This document shows positions 6,398 through 12,753 of a DNA stretch of 12,753 nucleotides, one piece after another; within the stretch, counting starts at the first letter, position 1, and each line of letters opens with the position of its first letter. Origin of the DNA: an uncultured Porphyromonadaceae bacterium. Lineage in GTDB: Bacteria; Bacteroidota; Bacteroidia; Bacteroidales; Muribaculaceae. Below the pieces are notes generated by a model, which was not told the origin of the DNA, did no database searches, and saw nothing but the letters and a program-made list of their open reading frames with translations. The translations under genes were made by a program, and so were the position numbers. Location of the stretch: contig USNC01000012.1 in assembly GCA_900555915.1 (NCBI GenBank), forward strand, positions 1 to 12,753, read 5' to 3'.

Positions 6398-8622
6398 AAT
6401 CATCGATACTGACAGCGGCATTGCTGGCAGCCACACTGCAGGCAATGCCGACATGGGCCGGGATACAACCGGAAGTGACATGGGAGAATCTCGGCCACCG
6501 CCCCGGCGGCAACGGAGAGGCTGAGTGTCTGGAACGCTTCACTATAAAGAACCACGGCGAGGGATTCACGCGCCTCGCCTTCTGCATGCCGAAGCACGGC
6601 ATGCGCGCGCTGAATCCGCACGACACCATTATCGAGCTCCTGCCGGGTTACTACGCGGTGGAATCGCCGAGATTCGCGACACCATCCGACTCCGTGACTA
6701 TCGACATAGCGGTGGAGGGGTGGATCCATAACGCCTACGAGATTCCGGACGGCATGCACCTGGTGGCCGACAGGAAAAGCATACCGACCCACAACCGATG
6801 GCTACCGGCCACATCAAGGCGCGGGCAATGGATACCTGACGGATGGAGCAACGACCCGATGGTCTACGGCGAGACGGCCTACGCCATCAACGACTCGCTG
6901 CGCTCCGCCCTGCGCCCGGGACCATACATGCAGATACCTACACTGAAAGCGGTGAAAACCACAGGACGGATGACCCGAATGCCAGCACTTACGCTGAAGA
7001 TGGTTGACGACCCTCGCGAGCGCTACTACCGGGTGACGATAGCGGGCGACACGGCGGTGGTGAGCACCAACAGCAGCGCTCCGATGGCAATCCTTGCGGA
7101 AGTGGAACGCCGCATGCGTGAGAGCGCCGACGGGGCGGGGATGATGCCGGAAGCGGAACTGGAAGACTGGGCCGACTACGGCTACCGCGGGCTGATGATA
7201 GACGTGGCGCGCAACTTCACGCCGAAGGAGGAGATCATGAGAATACTTTCGCTGATGGCCCGCTACGGGCTCAACGTGCTTCACTTCCACTTGGGCGATG
7301 ACGAGGGATGGCGGCTTGAGACAGCGGGACTGCCCGAACTCACGGAAGTGGGCAGCCGACGCGGATATACGGAAACGGATGACACCGGTTTTCTCAAGCA
7401 GATATACCGAGGCGACGGAAATCCTGACTCCGCGACCACGGCCAACGGCTTCTATACGGAAGACGACTACATCGATATCCTGCGCCATGCCAAAGCGCTT
7501 GGGATAGATGTGATACCGGAATTTGACTCGCCGGGCCACAGCCGCGCAGCAATCAGGGCAATGGAACACCGCCACCGCACCAGCGGCGACGCCTCGCTGC
7601 GTCTTATCCATGACGGCGACACATCAAGATATTCCACGGCGCAGTTCTTCGGCGACAATCTGATGAATCCGGCTCTCGAGGGGCCTTATCGGCTCTGGGG
7701 AATGGTGATGGACGGGATAATCGATCTTCACCGGCGCGCCGGGGTGCCTCTGCGTGCCATTCACATCGGAGGCGACGAAGTGCCGGCCCATGCCTGGGAC
7801 GGGAGCGCCGCAGCCCAAGACCTGATGCGCAGCGAGGGGATGACCAATCAACGCGAGCTTTATGCCCACTTCGTGGAGCGGCTTGCGGATCTCGCGGCCG
7901 AGCGCGGCATCAAGATAGCGGGCTGGCAGGAAATAGCCCTCGACCACTCAAAAGATTATGACCGACGGGTGCTTCCCGTCACGGAGGCCGTAAACTGCTG
8001 GACCAACGCCGGCACGCAGGGAAGCAGAATGGCTACGTCGGGGTATCCGGTGGTGATGAGCAATGTGGACTACCTCTATCTCGACCAGACTCCCACGACC
8101 CATCCGGAGGAGCCGGGATTCACGTGGGGCGGAATCGTGGACGAATTCCGTCCGCTGCATGCGACGGCCGAACTTCTCTGTCCGGGCGACAGCGCGGAGA
8201 GGGCGAACGTGGTGGGGATCTCGGGGCATCTCTTCGCCGAGACAGTGCGCGACACCGGCATGATAGAGCGCTATCTGCTGCCACGTCTGTTAGGCATCGC
8301 CGAGCGGGGCCACAACTCGCAACCCACCCTTTCGGACGAGGAGTATTTCGGAGCGCTGACAGAAGAAATGGGGCGTTGGGCCACAGAGGGATTGGAATTC
8401 TATGTGAGGCAACCCGGAATACGGCTCAACGGAGACATGGTGGAGATGAACGAGCCATACGGCTTTGGAGAGATACGCTACACCCTCGACGGGAGCGAGC
8501 CGACCGCGGAAAGCATGCTCTACGAAGGGCCATTCCGCCGGGGACAGGCTACAGACATCCGCGCACGGCTCTTCATCGGCCCCTCGCGCAGCGTCACCTC
8601 CATCCTCAGGGCGGCAAGGTAA
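6394..8622 (+). CDS. Secreted GH20 beta-N-acetylhexosaminidase
   Basis: A 742-residue glycoside hydrolase that removes terminal beta-linked GlcNAc or GalNAc. It has an N-terminal signal peptide with a hydrophobic core at about 5-18 and likely cleavage after TWA (20-22). There is no lipobox cysteine, so it is periplasmic or exported. Residues 25-130 form a beta domain resembling the chitobiase N-terminal region, and about 180-260 fits the alpha/beta domain preceding the GH20 barrel. The barrel starts at YRGLMIDVARNF (264-275) and continues through FHLGDDEGWRLE (298-309). Catalytic D461-E462 lie in HIGGDEVP, consistent with substrate-assisted catalysis. WxE at 511-513, LYLDQ at 561-565 and FTWGG at 576-580 are probable sugar-binding segments. 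A chitobiase C-terminal type repeat, IRYTLDGSEPT (694-704), closes the protein. The frame is open 576 bases further upstream, but only the ATG at 6394 gives a signal peptide, and it overlaps the upstream stop as ATGA. Confidence 0.93.
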   Translation: MKSSILTAALLAATLQAMPTWAGIQPEVTWENLGHRPGGNGEAECLERFTIKNHGEGFTRLAFCMPKHGMRALNPHDTIIELLPGYYAVESPRFATPSDSVTIDIAVEGWIHNAYEIPDGMHLVADRKSIPTHNRWLPATSRRGQWIPDGWSNDPMVYGETAYAINDSLRSALRPGPYMQIPTLKAVKTTGRMTRMPALTLKMVDDPRERYYRVTIAGDTAVVSTNSSAPMAILAEVERRMRESADGAGMMPEAELEDWADYGYRGLMIDVARNFTPKEEIMRILSLMARYGLNVLHFHLGDDEGWRLETAGLPELTEVGSRRGYTETDDTGFLKQIYRGDGNPDSATTANGFYTEDDYIDILRHAKALGIDVIPEFDSPGHSRAAIRAMEHRHRTSGDASLRLIHDGDTSRYSTAQFFGDNLMNPALEGPYRLWGMVMDGIIDLHRRAGVPLRAIHIGGDEVPAHAWDGSAAAQDLMRSEGMTNQRELYAHFVERLADLAAERGIKIAGWQEIALDHSKDYDRRVLPVTEAVNCWTNAGTQGSRMATSGYPVVMSNVDYLYLDQTPTTHPEEPGFTWGGIVDEFRPLHATAELLCPGDSAERANVVGISGHLFAETVRDTGMIERYLLPRLLGIAERGHNSQPTLSDEEYFGALTEEMGRWATEGLEFYVRQPGIRLNGDMVEMNEPYGFGEIRYTLDGSEPTAESMLYEGPFRRGQATDIRARLFIGPSRSVTSILRAAR

Positions 8623-8649
8623 AACTACGCTTTTACAAGTTTATGGATC

Positions 8650-8679
8650 CCCGCCCGGAGGGCTGGGCAACCTATGCCA
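8650..8679. repeat. Direct repeat copy A upstream of the DUF1703 gene
   Basis: The 30 bases begin CCCGCCCGGAGGGC, then TGG, then GCAACCTATGCCA. The copy at 10381-10410 has the same first 14 and last 13 bases and differs only at the three middle positions (GAA), giving 27 of 30 identical. The inner GCCC-GGA-GGGC can form a small hairpin. The two copies bracket the DUF1703 gene in the same orientation. The rest of 8623-8777 shows no ORF of note; an AAAGAGG at 8764-8770 is the ribosome binding site of the next gene. Confidence 0.8.
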
Positions 8680-8777
8680 ACCCCGGCGCACAGCCTGCTA
8701 AGGGAGCAGAATCCAAATGAAGACAGCGCGTAACTTTCCGGCTCATTGCATTGTTATTCCTATAAAGAGGTATCGTT

Positions 8778-10337
8778 ATGGCAACTGAATTGAAATATCC
8801 TATCGGCATACAGCATTTCCCAGATGTGATCGAGGGAGGCTATGTCTACGTAGACAAGACAGCATATATCGCACAGCTTATCGGCTCGGGGAAATACTTT
8901 TTCCTGAGCCGTCCGCGGCGTTTCGGGAAAAGTCTTTTCATCAGTACGCTCGAAGCCTATTTCAAGGGACGACGGGAACTATTCAAAGGCCTTGCCATAG
9001 ACTCGGATGATTATGACTGGACGGAAAGACCGGTCATAAAGATGTCGCTCAACACGGTGGATCCGAAGTCGGAGGACTCGCTGATCAATGTCATTGACGG
9101 CATTTTAATGGAATATGAACGCATATATGCAATCACAGACTGCCGAACAGAACTTTCAAGCCGATTTGTACAGATTCTCCGAAAAGCATACAAATCGTCG
9201 GGGCAGAAAGTCGCCATCTTAATCGACGAGTATGACGCGCCGCTTCTCAGCACACTCGACAATGACGTATTAAACCAGTCATACCGCGCCACGCTTAAAT
9301 CGGTGTTTTCCGTACTGAAGAGTGCCGACGAGTACATCCATTTCGCTTTCGTGACGGGAGTGTCGCGATTCAGCCACACCAGCCTCTTCAGCGGCGCCAA
9401 TCACCTGAAGGACATTTCGCTCGACAGACGGTATGGAGCGATCTGCGGAATAACGGAAACTGAATTCAAAACTTATTTCGCAGAGGGGATACGGGCGTTT
9501 GCCGGTGAGCTACGGTTATCGGACGAAGCGATGCTGCATATGCTAAAGGATAATTATGACGGATACCATTTCAGCAATGGGTGTCCGGATATCTACAATC
9601 CTTTCAGCCTTCTCAATGCCCTTGACTCACGGAAACTTGACAACTATTGGTTTCAGTCGGGCACGCCGAGTTATCTGCTTTCGGTGCTGAAACGCGACAA
9701 TTTCTACCTTCCTCAGCTCGACTGCCTCGAAGCTGCAGAGTCATCACTGTCGGCAAAGGAATCGTATCTGCAGAATCCGGTGGCGCTGCTTTATGAAGCC
9801 GGATATGTCACGATAAAGGAATACGACGCCGAGGAATCCGGGTATGTGCTTGGTCTGCCAAACCAGGAAGTGGCTAAAAGTTTTGCAGAGGCACTCATGC
9901 CTATCTACTCGGGAGAGGAAGAATACAAATGCCAACAAACGGTCTATCTCATGCGCAAGGCTATGGTCAACGGCAGGCCGGATGAGTTCATGCAGCGTCT
10001 GCAGACTTTCCTTGAGGGGAATCCCTACAGCAACACCGAGATGAAGAAACGAGAGACATATTTCAAAAACAATATCTTCATCGTAATGAAGGCGATTGGG
10101 TTCCGGCCAAGAGTGGAGGAGGAAACCTGCCGCGCGCGTATGGACGTGATGCTGCGGACGAGCAGATACATCTACATCTTCGAGCTCAAGACCGACGGCT
10201 CCACCTCAGACGCGATGGAGCAGATCGACGACCGGGGCTACGCACTACCGTATGCCGACGAAGGGCGCCAAATCATAAAGATAGCAGCCAACTACTCATC
10301 AGCGCGCAACAACATCGACTCCTGGGAGTGTCTTTGA
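8778..10337 (+). CDS. AAA-ATPase-like / DUF1703 (PD-(D/E)XK nuclease) family protein
   Basis: A 519-residue two-part protein. The N-terminal part (about 5-220) is an AAA-like NTPase with a modified P-loop, SRPRRFGKS (44-52, K51), in place of GxxxxGKS. It has a Walker B ILIDEYD (148-154) and a VTGVSRFS sensor-like segment (192-199). The C-terminal part (about 425-510) is the DUF1703 nuclease-like fold, with D456 in ARMDVML, the FELK motif (E469, K471) and Q482 in EQIDDRGY, a complete PD-(D/E)XK set. Such proteins are often present in many copies in Bacteroidetes genomes and their role is unsettled; defence or mobile-element association has been proposed. A good AAAGAGG lies 7 bases before the ATG. 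Base composition is visibly less GC-rich than the GH20 gene, and repeats flank it, suggesting separate acquisition. The family call is firm, the function open. Confidence 0.92.
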   Translation: MATELKYPIGIQHFPDVIEGGYVYVDKTAYIAQLIGSGKYFFLSRPRRFGKSLFISTLEAYFKGRRELFKGLAIDSDDYDWTERPVIKMSLNTVDPKSEDSLINVIDGILMEYERIYAITDCRTELSSRFVQILRKAYKSSGQKVAILIDEYDAPLLSTLDNDVLNQSYRATLKSVFSVLKSADEYIHFAFVTGVSRFSHTSLFSGANHLKDISLDRRYGAICGITETEFKTYFAEGIRAFAGELRLSDEAMLHMLKDNYDGYHFSNGCPDIYNPFSLLNALDSRKLDNYWFQSGTPSYLLSVLKRDNFYLPQLDCLEAAESSLSAKESYLQNPVALLYEAGYVTIKEYDAEESGYVLGLPNQEVAKSFAEALMPIYSGEEEYKCQQTVYLMRKAMVNGRPDEFMQRLQTFLEGNPYSNTEMKKRETYFKNNIFIVMKAIGFRPRVEEETCRARMDVMLRTSRYIYIFELKTDGSTSDAMEQIDDRGYALPYADEGRQIIKIAANYSSARNNIDSWECL

Positions 10338-10342
10338 AATAA

Positions 10343-10372
10343 TTCAAGTTTCGTCTTAGGGCGAAACTTGAA
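10343..10372 (+). terminator. Hairpin directly after the DUF1703 gene
   Basis: TTCAAGTTTCG (10343-10353) pairs perfectly with CGAAACTTGAA (10362-10372) around an 8-base loop, starting only five bases after the TGA stop. The placement suggests a terminator, but no T-run follows (GGCCCG instead), so it could equally protect the 3' end of the message. Confidence 0.5.
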
Positions 10373-10380
10373 GGCCCGTA

Positions 10381-10410
10381 CCCGCCCGGAGGGCGAAGCA
10401 ACCTATGCCA
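10381..10410. repeat. Direct repeat copy B downstream of the DUF1703 gene
   Basis: This is the second copy of the 30-bp repeat, matching 8650-8679 at 27 of 30 positions, with GAA in place of TGG in the middle. Here the inner CGCCC-GGA-GGGCG forms a 5-bp hairpin. On the minus strand the TAG stop of a 39-codon ORF (10403-10522) falls inside the repeat, so the hairpin would lie just after that stop. Confidence 0.8.
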
Positions 10411-10522
10411 TCATGGTTATCTTTCCGCTGCGAGGGTCGGAGCCGGGAGCGGCATACATCGTGTCGCATTCGAAGGAAGCGAGCTGTGAGGCGGTGCGGA
10501 TGTCGTATTTTCCCTCACTCAT
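10403..10522 (-). other. Doubtful small ORF or dispersed element, 39 codons
   Basis: This is the only structure of note in the 427-base gap between the DUF1703 and MFS genes. The minus-strand ATG at 10522 opens a 39-codon frame, MSEGKYDIRTASQLASFECD then TMYAAPGSDPRSGKITMMA, with GC-rich codon usage like real genes here. The stop lies inside repeat copy B, whose hairpin would follow it as a terminator. GAAGAAGGAG lies about 25-35 bases upstream of the ATG, too far for a normal ribosome binding site. It may be a small peptide gene, a gene remnant, or part of an intergenic repeat element. I recognise no family. The rest of the gap (10523-10764) is AT-rich and shows only the MFS promoter candidate. 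Confidence 0.25.
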
Positions 10523-10726
10523 CAGTCGCTATGCCCGCATCGCTCCTTCTTCCTGAGGAAAAATCCACTCGAAAACCTGACGAAATCTTAACGGAAAAAT
10601 AAGTTTAAACAACTTCATTATTGATTCAAGAGGGTGTATCATGTTTCTGAAATTTTATGAGTCTGAGTCAAGGATCAGTTTAACCGAAAATGTACGGAAA
10701 GCAGAACACAAGTGGGGAAAATATTG

Positions 10727-10734
10727 TTACTTTG
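10727..10734 (+). promoter_or_regulatory. Candidate -7 promoter element for the MFS gene
   Basis: TTACTTTG matches the Bacteroidetes TAnnTTTG element at all but one base. RNA would start near 10738-10741, about 25 bases before the ATG at 10765 and downstream of the earlier in-frame ATG at 10690. No TTTG is seen at the -33 position, so the call is modest. Confidence 0.3.
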
Positions 10735-10764
10735 AATGGATTCTCACAAAAAAGACATATAGGT

Positions 10765-11916
10765 ATGAAATCACTTGTAGCCCTCGCCATGGGCACATTC
10801 GCGCTCGGCATCTCGGAATTTCTGATGATGGGGATTCTGGGCAACATCTCCCAGAGTCTGGGAGTGAGCATCAGCGAAGCCGGCCATCTAATCTCCGCGT
10901 ATGCCACAGGGGTCTGCCTCGGAGCCCCGGCACTGCTCTTTTTCCGCAAGACACCGTTGAAGAAAATCATGATGGCGCTGGCCGGAATCATAGCGCTCGG
11001 CAACCTGCTGGCCTTCCTCGCGCCCGGCTACTGGACACTGTTTGCCGCCCGCCTTGTGTCGGGTCTCCCCCACGGTGCATATTTCGGAGTCGGAGCGATA
11101 GTGGCCAGACGTCTGGCCAAGCCTGGACATGAGGTGAGCGCCGTCTCGTTCATGATCGGAGGCATGACCGTGGCCACCCTTATGGGAGTGCCGCTCGGCA
11201 CATTTGTGAGCAACGCGCTGTCGTGGCGTTTCGCGTTCCTTATAGTGGCGATATGCGGCGTTGCGACCTATATCGCGATACGCTGCAACATACCGGATGT
11301 GGGCAAACTGAAGGACATGGGATTCAAGGGTCAGTTCCGCTTCCTGCGCACACTGCCGCCATGGCTGATATTCGGAGGCGTGATATTCGGACAGATCGGT
11401 TTCTACTGCTGGTACAGCTACATAGACCCGCAACTGACGGAGGTGGCCGGATTCAGCACAGACGCCCTTTCATGGCTCATGATACTCGCCGGGCTCGGAA
11501 TGTTTATCGGCAACTTCACCATCGGCGTTATCGGGCCGAGGTTCAAACCGTCGTCGCTCGCGGCCACGGTGGAACTTCTCGGCATCCCGGTGCTTCTTCT
11601 GTTTTATTTCTTCGCCTCCAACCAGATAGCGGCTGTAGTGCTGATGATGGCCGGCACAGCTATCCTTTTCGGTTCGGGCAGCCCTCTCCAGTCTTCCATC
11701 GTGGGCTATTCGAAAGGAGGCGAGATGCTCGGCGCCGCATCTATCCAGATAGCCTACAATGCGGGAAACGCCGTGGCGGCGTGGCTCGGCGGCCTGGCAA
11801 TAAAGGAAGGATACGGCTATGCGTCGCCCTCTGTGGTGGGACTGCCGCTGATAGCTATCGGCGCATCACTCCTTTTCCTGCTCTATTGCAAGTATGAGAG
11901 GGATCGTGCACAATGA
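10765..11916 (+). CDS. MFS transporter, AraJ/DHA1-like exporter
   Basis: A 383-residue inner-membrane carrier with about twelve hydrophobic segments spread over its whole length, of the sugar-efflux/AraJ type within the major facilitator superfamily. The first segment begins at once (SLVALAMGTFALGISEFLMMG). RLVSGLPHGAYFGVGAIVARRL (96-117) is typical of AraJ-like proteins, and GGMTVATLMGVPLG followed by TFVSNALSWRFAF (132-158) corresponds to the glycine-rich motif of drug/proton antiporters. The substrate cannot be deduced; arabinose-type sugars or small drugs are usual suggestions. The frame opens at 10690, but the extra 25 residues are hydrophilic and that ATG lies upstream of the promoter candidate, so 10765 is chosen. 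It is a single gene, convergent with the HigBA module. A 6-bp hairpin (AGAGCA 11958-11963 / TGCTCT 11971-11976) in the 69-base gap is a weak terminator candidate. Confidence 0.9.
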   Translation: MKSLVALAMGTFALGISEFLMMGILGNISQSLGVSISEAGHLISAYATGVCLGAPALLFFRKTPLKKIMMALAGIIALGNLLAFLAPGYWTLFAARLVSGLPHGAYFGVGAIVARRLAKPGHEVSAVSFMIGGMTVATLMGVPLGTFVSNALSWRFAFLIVAICGVATYIAIRCNIPDVGKLKDMGFKGQFRFLRTLPPWLIFGGVIFGQIGFYCWYSYIDPQLTEVAGFSTDALSWLMILAGLGMFIGNFTIGVIGPRFKPSSLAATVELLGIPVLLLFYFFASNQIAAVVLMMAGTAILFGSGSPLQSSIVGYSKGGEMLGAASIQIAYNAGNAVAAWLGGLAIKEGYGYASPSVVGLPLIAIGASLLFLLYCKYERDRAQ

Positions 11917-11985
11917 TGCCGTCACCTTTACATACAATAGATTAGAATACTTCATTGAGAGCACCCGGCATGCTCTGCAGTGAGG

Positions 11986-12330
11986 TCACAGCACAGCCGC
12001 AATCTTACGAATGTCTGCAAGCCGTCTCATAAATGTAGAGTCAGACTTGGCTATCTGCATATTGTAGTCTGCCTGAAGTTTAATCCACATGTCGGCCGAG
12101 ATACCTAAGGCGGCTTCAAGTAAAAGCGCAAGTTCTGTATTGACACCGCGTTTGCCGTTTATTACCTCATTCAACAACGACGGCGAGACGCCAATCTGTT
12201 CGGCAAGTTTAGCCTGTGTAAGATTGCGTTCCTCCAACTCATCGCGTATAAGTTCGCCGGGATGGGTTGGTTCAAACGGCATCAGATTGTTGGCAATCAT
12301 CGATGGGTCAACATTCGGAAGAGTAATCAT
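11986..12330 (-). CDS. higA: HigA family antitoxin, XRE-type HTH
   Basis: A 114-residue antitoxin that should bind and neutralise the adjacent HigB-like toxin and repress their shared promoter. After the HigA-typical stretch FEPTHPGELIRDELEERN (19-36) comes an XRE-type helix-turn-helix, LTQAKLAEQIGVSPSLLNEV (37-56), then INGKRGVN. A helical C-terminal part with ALGISADMWIKLQADYNM (74-91) is also a family hallmark. The open frame can be extended to a TTG at 12360, but the ATG at 12330 lies one base after the toxin stop (TGA-T-ATG), the usual close coupling, and gives a normal HigA N-terminus. Gene order is toxin first. The pair is visibly AT-richer than the genes to its left, in keeping with horizontal acquisition. 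Family call is strong. Confidence 0.92.
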   Translation of the reverse strand: MITLPNVDPSMIANNLMPFEPTHPGELIRDELEERNLTQAKLAEQIGVSPSLLNEVINGKRGVNTELALLLEAALGISADMWIKLQADYNMQIAKSDSTFMRRLADIRKIAAVL

Positions 12331-12331
12331 A

Positions 12332-12649
12332 TCAGTCGTAATGGTTTGAGAGTTCAACAATATTGCAGATAGTCAAGATTGGTTCATCCATATTTTCAGC
12401 CAGCGAAAACTCTATTCGATATTGGTCGTTGACCTTAACTGAAAAAAGTCCTTTCTTATCTCCATGCAAAGCCTCAAAATGTAAGGATTTAATAGGGTAA
12501 AGTTCCTCTTTTGAAGTGACTTTCATAAGATAACTGATTCTATCCTTGTATCGTTTGACAATACTTGGTTGAAAACGGTGCTTTTTATCAGAAGACTTAC
12601 CGTTTTCGTATAACTCCTTGAGGTAGGTATGTTCAAAAGTGACTATCAT
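12332..12649 (-). CDS. higB: HigB-like toxin, RelE/ParE superfamily
   Basis: A 105-residue small protein of the RelE-like fold. In characterised HigB proteins this fold is a ribosome-dependent mRNA endonuclease. The recognisable part is the C-terminal beta sheet: LHFEALHGDKKGLFSVKVND (57-76), then QYRIEFSL (77-84) with R79 or the neighbouring basic residues as catalytic candidates, and LTICNIVELSNHYD at the end. Residues 4-48 are helical and Lys-rich. Its length suits HigB. The ATG at 12649 is preceded by AT-rich sequence without a Shine-Dalgarno. It is the first gene of a two-gene operon with HigA, whose start follows its stop by one base. Nothing in the frame is broken, so the toxin is probably active. 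RelE/ParE family certain; HigB rather than another subgroup is inferred from the HigA partner. Confidence 0.88.
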   Translation of the reverse strand: MIVTFEHTYLKELYENGKSSDKKHRFQPSIVKRYKDRISYLMKVTSKEELYPIKSLHFEALHGDKKGLFSVKVNDQYRIEFSLAENMDEPILTICNIVELSNHYD

Positions 12650-12670
12650 ATCATTTAATTCAAGTTTCGC

Positions 12671-12681
12671 AAGTTCAACTT
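12671..12681. promoter_or_regulatory. Candidate HigA operator upstream of higB
   Basis: AAGTTCAACTT is an 11-base palindrome with one central base, 22 bases upstream of the toxin start. HigA-type antitoxins bind palindromes of about this size at their own promoter. A CAAGTT direct repeat (12661-12666 and 12670-12675) overlaps it. No convincing -7/-33 pair was found on the minus strand here. Confidence 0.35.
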
Positions 12682-12682
12682 A

Positions 12683-12712
12683 AAGTTTATGAGTTTATAA
12701 GTTTAGTTTATT
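12683..12712. repeat. Imperfect tandem repeat of AGTTTAT type
   Basis: The units AAGTTTAT (12683-12690), GAGTTTAT (12691-12698), AAGTTTA (12699-12705) and GTTTATT (12706-12712) follow one another upstream of higB. TTCGCAA occurs on both sides (12666-12672 and 12711-12717). AT-rich short repeats of this sort occur between genes in Bacteroidales. Confidence 0.65.
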
Positions 12713-12729
12713 CGCAACCCATACAAGGG

Positions 12730-12753
12730 CTGTCTCTTATACACATCTCCGAG
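12730..12753. other. Nextera/Tn5 adapter sequence left at the contig end
   Basis: CTGTCTCTTATACACATCT (12730-12748) is the exact 19-base Tn5 mosaic end, and the following CCGAG is the start of the Nextera read-2 adapter arm. This is synthetic library sequence, not genomic DNA. The biological sequence ends at about 12729. Confidence 0.97.

Noticed and set aside
6814..7611. Minus-strand open frame of 265 codons inside the GH20 gene
   Set aside because: Antisense shadow of the catalytic domain, His/Arg/Val-rich, with no start context or family resemblance.
10368..10556. Plus-strand 62-codon frame in the DUF1703-MFS gap
   Set aside because: It begins within the hairpin, runs through repeat copy B and has no ribosome binding site. 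The resemblance of its RPEGEATYA to a frame at 8641 only reflects the DNA repeat.
10641..11132. Plus-strand 163-codon frame with an AGAGGG upstream of its ATG
   Set aside because: From 10765 it runs out of frame through the MFS gene and becomes Arg/Ser-rich. The ribosome-site-like bases alone do not support a gene.
12331..12360. Extension of the HigA antitoxin to a TTG start at 12360
   Set aside because: It would overlap the toxin gene by 29 bases with a poor start codon, while the ATG at 12330 sits one base after the toxin stop and matches the family N-terminus.
1..12753. CRISPR arrays, tRNA, rRNA and insertion-sequence transposases
   Set aside because: No regularly spaced repeats of CRISPR size, no tRNA- or rRNA-like segments, and no transposase-like protein were seen on either strand.

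Overview
The window looks like one complete contig from a GC-rich member of the Bacteroidales, probably Muribaculaceae-like. The reasons are the gene families present (DUF3737, DUF4332, DUF1703/AAA-ATPase-like, a secreted GH20 enzyme, a MalY/PatB lyase), starts that often lack a Shine-Dalgarno sequence, and promoter candidates of the Bacteroidetes TTTG / TAnnTTTG type. The family-level placement is inference. The contig ends in 24 bases that match the Nextera (Tn5) adapter, and its first six bases match the other edge of the same mosaic end, so both ends are library or assembly boundaries rather than biological junctions.

Layout. (1) 32-2072, plus strand: a DUF3737 beta-helix-like protein, then a PLP-dependent MalY/PatB C-S lyase. 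A TTAAGGG heptamer array covers the stop codon of the first and the start region of the second. (2) 2099-2130: a perfect inverted repeat between convergent genes, probably a bidirectional terminator. (3) 2162-2569, minus: a small DUF4332 helix-hairpin-helix protein, divergent from (4) 2695-4644, plus: a Kup-family potassium transporter. (5) 4748-4978: a 76-residue protein with an EF-hand-like DxDxDG loop, followed by a very strong hairpin. (6) 5156-8622, plus: a TPR-type helical protein with a small C-terminal beta domain, overlapping by 4 bp (ATGA) a secreted GH20 beta-N-acetylhexosaminidase. These two are clearly one translationally coupled unit. (7) 8778-10337: a DUF1703 protein (AAA-like ATPase plus PD-(D/E)XK nuclease), bracketed by two copies of a 30-bp direct repeat. 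(8) 10338-10764: a gene-poor stretch holding a hairpin, the second repeat copy and a doubtful minus-strand small ORF. (9) 10765-11916: an AraJ-like MFS exporter. (10) 11986-12649, minus: a toxin-first HigB/HigA module, AT-richer than its surroundings.

The left two thirds (1-8622) read as ordinary chromosomal metabolic, transport and glycan-degradation genes. The right third is more accessory: a DUF1703 gene of a type often multicopy in Bacteroidetes, repeats, and a toxin-antitoxin pair of different base composition. I see no clearly new multi-gene system. The best leads are the TPR/beta-domain protein coupled to the hexosaminidase, the direct repeats around the DUF1703 gene, and the short tandem repeats at gene borders. 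Several starts are revised here from the longest open frame: GH20 at 6394, MFS at 10765, HigA at 12330, and the TPR protein at 5156.
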